64,000 nt of DNA from Fusarium oxysporum f. sp. lycopersici 4287. Taxonomy: Eukaryota > Ascomycota > Sordariomycetes > Hypocreales > Nectriaceae. The notes below the pieces were generated by a model that saw nothing but the letters and a program-made list of their open reading frames with translations, made no database searches and was not told the origin of the DNA. The stretch lies in the NCBI RefSeq assembly GCF_000149955.1, contig NC_030993.1, positions 844,068 through 908,067 of the forward strand, in the 5' to 3' direction. Shown here one piece after another: positions 58,207 through 64,000 of this stretch. Positions within the stretch are counted from its first letter, which is position 1. Each line of letters begins with the position of its first letter. A program made the position numbers and the translations under genes.

Positions 58207-59271
58207 CTATAAGTGCCAGGATATGTGATAGGCAACAGCGTGCAAGAGGGAGCTCGCGATGACGCACACGCGATATCCTAGATCCTCATACGCGAATCGT
58301 GTCGCGCCAGGCAATATCTCGCGCGAGGCAAGCACTTCACATGTCAAGAACCAATACAAGACCGCGGGGTAAAAGGTACAGCCTTGTGAAGTGTCATTCA
58401 CGGTGCTGGTGAATGGTGGCGATGTCAGCAAATGGGACGGAAGACCGGGTTGATATCCGTGATATCGACACGCCTTTGTCTAAAAGGAGGTTGGCATATT
58501 GGTGATATGTTTCGCAGTCGACGATTGACCAGGTTCGCTGAAGACTATTGGTGACGATGGCGGTGGGGATGACCTCCAAGACGTTTTCGACCAGCCTTCG
58601 GGCAGACCAATGTGAGGGCATCTTGGGATCAAACGTGCTGAGGAGAGAGTCTCGGGCGAAATAGCCAGAGCGAGGGGGAGTTTGCGTCGCTTGATGAAAT
58701 TCTACAAGTCCCAAGTTGCTTCAGAGTCCGTCCGAGATTGGAGTGAAATCTTTCTACTTCGATGTAGGATATGGTGAAGCTGCGACTGCGTTACCTCAGG
58801 CGCGACCTAGGCTCCAACGTCCTCCTCTGTAGTTTTCCTCCCTATTGAAGTGGTTAATCGAACGTATTGCATTGGGCACATGTGCCGAGCCTTCATTCCG
58901 AGTCCATCCAAGGGGATGTGGGACGATGCTAACGAAGCTTAACCAAAAGATGTGCTATCTTTAAGGGTAGAACGAATGGCGGAGCTTGCCCCGAAGACAA
59001 AGCGACATAGAAAGTCTTGCGTCTGGGAAAGGCAGAAGGACGGAAAAAGTGTCCACAATGTAGCTAGCTGATTGAGGAAGACTCTGGCTACAGCACTACG
59101 AGTAAGTTCGCTGTTATTCATTTCGTTGGCATACATTGACCACGCTTGTCTCATAAGAATGCCTCTGCGGACTTGAGTTCTGTCTTGCCTGTGGTCATTT
59201 GATGCATGGCGCAGTGTACTCATGCAGCAATCAAATGGACATCGATGATGATGGCTAGAATGCCGTCTCAC
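58207..59271 (-). pseudogene. Minus-strand coding remnants, several frames, gene unknown
   Basis: Three adjoining segments show good fungal codon use but different frames. 58939-59271 encodes ILMRQAWSMYANEMNNSEL and on, and continues past TAA/TAG stops into readable protein. About 58720-58800 encodes SYIEVERFHSNLGRTLKQLG, which joins EFHQATQTPPRSGYFARDSL (58394-58714) only after a one-base shift. A further one-base shift near 58395 is needed to enter FYPAVLYWFLTCEVLASRE, ending at a TAG at 58207. Frameshifts and stops indicate decay, or poor base quality. It may be the 3' part of the same gene as the segment at 59657-60799. I do not recognise the family. Confidence 0.4.
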
Positions 59272-59656
59272 AGGAGAAACGTTCTGGAACTGGTAATGAA
59301 GATGACTGACTCGCCGAGGATACCGCTACAGAAAATAAATGTTCAAATGCTACGAAGTGGTTCCGTTGGGCAATTTGCCTGCAGTTATTCTCGAAGTGGT
59401 TGATAGGACAATACGAATGATCAATTGCGAGTGGTGCTATGGACATTGCGCAGCAACTTGGTGTTCAGGATATGTGACTTTATTGACAGGCTTCGGTTTT
59501 TATGTAAAGACTCAGTATTCATTGCGAGCAACCACAATATATATGCCCATCGTCATCATAAGACTATATCTCGCAATTCTCAGCCACCAGCCCTCCTTAA
59601 CTCCTCACATCATCCTTAATCTAATAACATGGCTCACATATCCCTTCCCATAATAA

Positions 59657-60799
59657 TCACAAAACCCACATAAGCTTGTTATTATCTTCGCCAGTCTTAC
59701 AAAAAATGCGAGTCAGGTACTCTTTCCAAAAAGCAACATAAAAGTAACCATCGGTCAGCTCAATCGCATCAACAAACTCGAGATCGTTGTGAATTTTCTT
59801 GTGAGGGCATTAGTCCAGAATGTCATCATAACAGACAACGGGCACGGCGTTTCGATCAAGCCAGCCATTGGCAATTCGCTGAATTCTATTGGCGATTTCT
59901 TGAAAAGTGTGGTTCGGCTCATATCTGGTCACGTCGACGTTGGTACTCCATCGTACACCAAATTTGGCGGTAGCCCAGTCCCGAAGACCTTGATCGGGAC
60001 TCCATTTATCGACGTGCTCTCCTTTCGAACTTCTCAGGGAAACATAGAAATGGACGAGGTCTTTGTCCGGGAGGTCGCAGGGGAAGAGGGTAGGATCGAT
60101 CTGAGAGATGTTGGGTCGAGAAATACGTACATCGGCCTAGGTGTATACCAACGCGGCAGGCTAGTTCAGTTAAAACTTCAGAAATGGGGACAAGTATGTA
60201 TCAATTAAAGTGACCGAAAATCCTCTCTGCGTCGTGAGTAAGAGGACAATGCGGTGATGGTTGTTCCATTCTCCTGTATCTAATATGCCAGTCATTGTCT
60301 CCAGCTCGTCTGCCACTTTCAACACCACTTTGCTCGGATTATCTCTCGCTGTTAATCGTAGTGCTTGTTCTCTACATACCTAAAGTGAGTATCGATATAA
60401 GTATGAGGCTACTGCTGGACTCGGCGGGAGCTTCTGGTATAGATGGATAAGCTGTTGATTCAACCCGGCATGGTCCTACAGGACGAAAAGACAGACCTAT
60501 ACTAATATAACTCTCCTGAATCAGCAACTCACTCCTCAGCTCATGTCTTCCGAGGGATCACTTGTTATTTTCATGGGCTCTGTGTGTAATAACCGCTCGT
60601 CAATTCGCGAGAACATGTGGCTAGCACCTCCAAGAGTGTGCGAATCAGCTGTTTCAGTTGAAGCCAAGGTAGAACTCGTGGAGGAGACTGCTCGAGAGCA
60701 TCTTCTGGGGCGTTGATAAGCCCATGTACTATATAAAGTTGACTGGCCGCTAGAAGGGCTCTCATTGGCATTGAACACCTTGGCTAAGAATTCAGGCAA
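59657..60799 (-). pseudogene. Decayed or multi-exon gene of unknown function, one frame with many stops
   Basis: A single reading frame from 60799 to a TGA at 59657 yields protein-like text over most of its 381 codons. Examples are LNQQLIHLYQKLPPSPAVAS, REQALRLTARDNPSKVVLKV, SKGEHVDKWSPDQGLRDWAT and HTFQEIANRIQRIANGWLDR. Internal stops are at 60497, 60476, 60380, 60170, 60161, 60137 and 59810 (left ends of the codons); all seven are TAA or TAG. Two TGA codons lie further upstream, near 60521 and 60533. TAA/TAG from CAA/CAG is what C-to-T mutation at CpA (as in repeat-induced point mutation) would leave. Alternatively some stops sit in small introns: several precede acceptor-like CACCTAG or ACTTTAG words. 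No family recognised. Confidence 0.5.
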
Positions 60800-61262
60800 G
60801 GAAATATATGATGATATTATATGATTTAGGGTCTCTTATGATAAGCTTAGGATAAAATTTACTTCTCTACTCTGTTTCTCGTCAAAGTTTAGGATGACTC
60901 TCTGGCAACATTCCTTGTGCCATTGCTTAGACAATCCCAATGCCGCTTCAAGCGTCGCAACAGATAACAAGCTATTCAATTAGCATTATGGAGCATTCTC
61001 AAGGGTCATGGGATGTTCGAACTTCCTCTCTCTTGTGGTATTGTTTCCTCAATCTGTTCAACGACATAGAGGCCATCACGTGATGTATACGTTTCATGCA
61101 AGCTGCAACCAACATGGTTGCATGAGCTTTGCTAACTTACGTTGGTTCACCGACAATTAGCTACGCATGCCAATTATACCACCATCATCTCAGAAACTTT
61201 AAGTTGGTAGAGGAGCACTCCTGCCTGTCTGGTAACCTGAGCCCAGCATTTGCCCCTATACA
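60800..61262. other. Intergenic, COG4 promoter, with one copy of a short direct repeat
   Basis: 463 bp. TCTCTTATGATAAGCTTAGG followed by ATAAAATTTA lies at 60832-60861 and resembles TCTCTTAGAAGCTTAGGCAA at about 63792-63811. Confidence 0.45.
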
Positions 61263-63630
61263 ATGGCCAAGATCAATGACCTAATGGCGGTCTCGTCAGA
61301 GGCTGAGCTCAGAGATGTGCTGGATCTACTCCATGAGCGGGAGGGTGTTCTCATTGACAAGCTTGATGCCCCAATGAAGGACAGTAGAGATTTCCGTCGA
61401 GGTCTTGGCGGTCTAGATAGTCTCCATGGAGACCTGGATATGCAACTCATCGCAGCTCGAAGCATCCATAGAGCAATGCTATCTACCGCGGGTGACACCG
61501 CTGAGCGACTGTCTACCATGATACGCGCTTTAGATATGGAGAAGAGAAGGGTAGAGGCTACGCTGATTGTTATCGAGCAAGTAATGGAGCTCAAGGCGTG
61601 TATAGCTGGTCTTATAGGCAGCATGGGTACTCCTCAGGACTGGGAGGCTGCCGCCAACTACCTCTCACTCGTATCAAATATACCTGAGGATGTTATTCGC
61701 GGGGACTTCACTCTAGCTGCTGTCCCGAGCATTGAGGCTCCAGATCCCCCATGGACTACAATCCAGACTACTCGCAAAAGCCTCTGTGGTCTATTTTTAA
61801 GAGAATTTAACGCTGCTACTGAACAAGGGGATGGGGAAGAGGTCGCACGATTCTTCAAACTATTTCCAGTCATTGGAGGCGGTGCGGAAGAAACGGGGCT
61901 GGAAGCCTACGGGCAGTATATCTGCCAAGGTATGGCGGAAACAGTCCGATCAGCTCTCGGAGGAGCACACAAGGAACGTGGCAAGCAGAACGATTTTTTT
62001 TACGCAAATAACCTAACACGGCTGTTCGAGCACATTGTGCAGATCATCAACAGCCACAGTGGTCTGGTAGAGAGGCATTACGGCGCTGATAAAGTCGTGA
62101 AGGTCATTGAAAGACTTCAAAAAGAGGCTGGCATCCAGGGCGGTATTATCTTGGATATGTGGAACGACGAACGGGCGGTTACTAGGATGATGGCCGATAT
62201 TAAGAGTTATCCTTTCTATTTCCTCTCGAAAAGCATGATGCCTGTTCAGAGAGGCATCAATTTTGCGCTGCGAGGCAACGAGCTGGACAAAGATGAATTT
62301 GACTTGGATGTGAAGAATGTTGAGGGGCTCTTTGGAGAAATGACAACCATGCTAAGGAGTTGGTCGCTTTACGAACGATTTATTGCAAGTCAATGCAAGG
62401 TAGGAAGCAAGTCCATATATGCCATCATATACTAACCATCAGCATTAGGGTCTCCTCGACCAAGAGGAAAAGCTGCCGCTTCCGAAATTTCTCGATCAGT
62501 GTAATCTCCATAAGAAGATCTCAGAGAAGGTCATCGAGCCATATAAACTTACGGCAACATTCCTCTTCCGAAGATCAGTGGGGAAGGCTTTTGAGATGGA
62601 CGCTGCACCAAGTGGCCTCTCACTGTCGAAGCCGTATGATGGCAGTCCACCGTTCATTCTGCAAGCCGTAGACGACATAATGTACGTCGTGGACAATCTA
62701 CTACAGCATATCCTGTCTACGGGAAATAGAGAGGTGACTGTCTATATCATCTCGGCTATCAGCAGGGTCCTCGAATTGGATTTCATCGGGATTATCCATA
62801 GGCGCATGAGAGACCAGTGTTACCCCAAACCACTGATTCAGGGTGGGTTTCCACCGGAGGACAAAATTATCAGCTTCATGGTTTTGATGAGCACTCTCGA
62901 CATGGCGAAGGAGTACCTAGACCGTGTTATAAACTCCAAAGGTTATTTCCCGAAAAGTCAAGGCGATCTGGCTGGCCCATCTACCCAACCTCTCAAAGAT
63001 TCCTTCCCATTTGGCAGGGACGCCGAGCTGGTTGCAAATGCACTACATACTCTGAACAGCGCGCTATCTGCTAAAGCTACAGAACTTCTGAACGATGGCA
63101 CCCGGGAACTCTTTGATGAGGTTTTGTGGCCCCGGATCAGGCTGATTCTCACAACCTCTTTCCAAGACGCAGTTTACGATGTGTCGGAAGGGGAGTCCTT
63201 GGATGAAGGTGACGTCGATGGAGAGACAACACAGCAAGTGTCGGTGCGATTCGAAGGCGGGTGGTCAGCCTTGACACGGCCACTGAAGCACATCATGACG
63301 CCGAGAACATACGCAGCATTGGCCAGCCTTGCAGCCAACAAGCTGGCAAGGGTGTTAGAGAAGCGTGCGTGGAGTTACTCTGGCCGTTTGACTGCACTTG
63401 GTGGTTTGCGGTTGGAGTCTGACTTCTCGGGTATTATAAGCATCATCGCCCAGGACGACTACGCCCTTCGCGAACCGTTTACTCAATTGCAAGAGATTCT
63501 TGCAATTGCGAATATGGAAGATGATGAATGGGATGAGCTTGAATCAGGATATGACTCGTCCAGGCAAGGAAGAAGCAGGTTACTCAGTGACGAGGACGTG
63601 GCTAAGGCGCGCAAGATCGTGAGAAGATAA
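61263..63630 (+). CDS. COG4: Conserved oligomeric Golgi complex subunit 4
   Basis: Two exons, 61263-62399 and 62449-63630, 772 aa, close to the normal length. The N-terminal helical bundle starts with AELRDVLDLLHEREGVLIDKL. The central part has LVERHYGADKVVKVIERLQ and the ERFIASQCK block, directly followed in exon 2 by GLLDQEEKLPLP. YVVDNLLQHILSTGN and the C-terminal LREPFTQLQEILAIANMEDD region match the COG4 family. COG4 is part of lobe A of the COG tether that holds retrograde vesicles at the Golgi and binds SNARE/Sly1 proteins. A single-copy housekeeping gene, cytosolic and peripheral to Golgi membranes. Confidence 0.94.
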
Positions 63631-64000
63631 TCACTATGTCTACAAATACAGCAAGGTTGTCAGCTGGACAATGCTCTGGTGCGAACCATCTCATAAGTGG
63701 CATTGAACCCAGATACCGTCTGCTTCAGCCTTCCTGAGACATGAGACCTAAACTAGTCTAAATTTACACCTAGGAGCCCAATGTTAGTAAATCTCTTAGA
63801 AGCTTAGGCAAAGATTTAGGATGAGAAAGCCTAAAGTGAAGGTAAAGTTATGTATTAAATGAGGTAACTGGTGTTCCTCTCTATGTATAGTCTATGGTCA
63901 ACTTTTAATCGTACCCGTCACACATCCTGCAAAACCCATCACATCGTCTATAATAAAATTCTTTACTCTTTAACGTCGGTTGAAGTTGAGGAAGCGGCTC
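63631..64000. other. Downstream of COG4, AT-rich, no gene seen
   Basis: 370 bp with the second copy of the short direct repeat near 63792-63818 and several TTTAGG words. No frame of note. Confidence 0.5.

Noticed and set aside
59789..60208. 139-codon plus-strand open frame
   Set aside because: It is the antisense shadow of the decayed minus-strand gene, whose frame has better protein character.
1..64000. CRISPR array, rRNA, 5S genes, intact transposon or viral gene
   Set aside because: No regularly spaced repeats, no rRNA signatures, and no transposase, integrase, reverse-transcriptase or viral motifs were seen.

Overview
The window looks like a stretch of a filamentous ascomycete nuclear genome, most likely a Sordariomycete of the Fusarium type. 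Genes carry short (about 40-70 nt) GT-AG introns with CTAAC/CTGAC-like branch sites. The protein families are typical of Pezizomycotina: 2EXR proteins, bZIP-DUF3425, Zn2Cys6 regulators, HOL1-like MFS carriers and NRDE/TANGO2. There is no rRNA, tRNA, CRISPR array or intact transposon that I can see. The species is inferred, not proven. Three runs of N (7588-7882, 35065-35595, 47629-47893) are assembly gaps, and the genes containing two of them also carry apparent one-base frameshifts.

Layout. 1-576: the 5' part of a Ser/Pro/Arg-rich protein gene leaving the left edge. 2.4-5.1 kb: two tandem 2EXR paralogues. 5.4-6.4 kb: a bZIP-DUF3425 regulator, divergent from a short-chain dehydrogenase (6.9-8.0 kb). 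8.2-22.2 kb: an accessory gene block made of a Zn2Cys6 regulator, an MFS carrier, a membrane-anchored SDR, an alpha/beta hydrolase, a peroxisomal (C-terminal SKL) acyl-CoA/coumarate-CoA ligase-like enzyme and a type I Baeyer-Villiger monooxygenase. These lie as three divergent pairs, and all three shared promoters contain repeated CCTCGG/CCGAGG sites. 22.9-27.8 kb: a proline-racemase-superfamily enzyme, a secreted carboxylesterase and an ornithine-cyclodeaminase/mu-crystallin enzyme, tied together by a 17-bp palindromic motif present in two of their promoters.

28.6-48.7 kb is mostly housekeeping or conserved single-copy genes: TFB2 (TFIIH), a Ser-rich unknown, a TANGO2/NRDE protein, a Cys-rich zinc protein, a coiled-coil protein, a family-16 methyltransferase, a HAD hydrolase and a Ser/Pro-rich conserved fungal protein. 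48.7-58.2 kb is a 9.5-kb stretch where I can support no gene. 58.2-60.8 kb holds minus-strand coding remnants broken by stops and frameshifts. 61.3-63.6 kb is COG4.

How the genes may work together (inference). In the 11-22 kb block a ketone could be taken up by the carrier and oxidised to an ester by the monooxygenase. The hydrolase would cleave the ester, the SDR would oxidise or reduce the alcohol or carbonyl, and the ligase would activate the acid to its CoA ester in the peroxisome. In the 23-28 kb block, the racemase-like and cyclodeaminase-like enzymes match the dehydratase/imine-reductase pair known for trans-3-hydroxy-L-proline breakdown.
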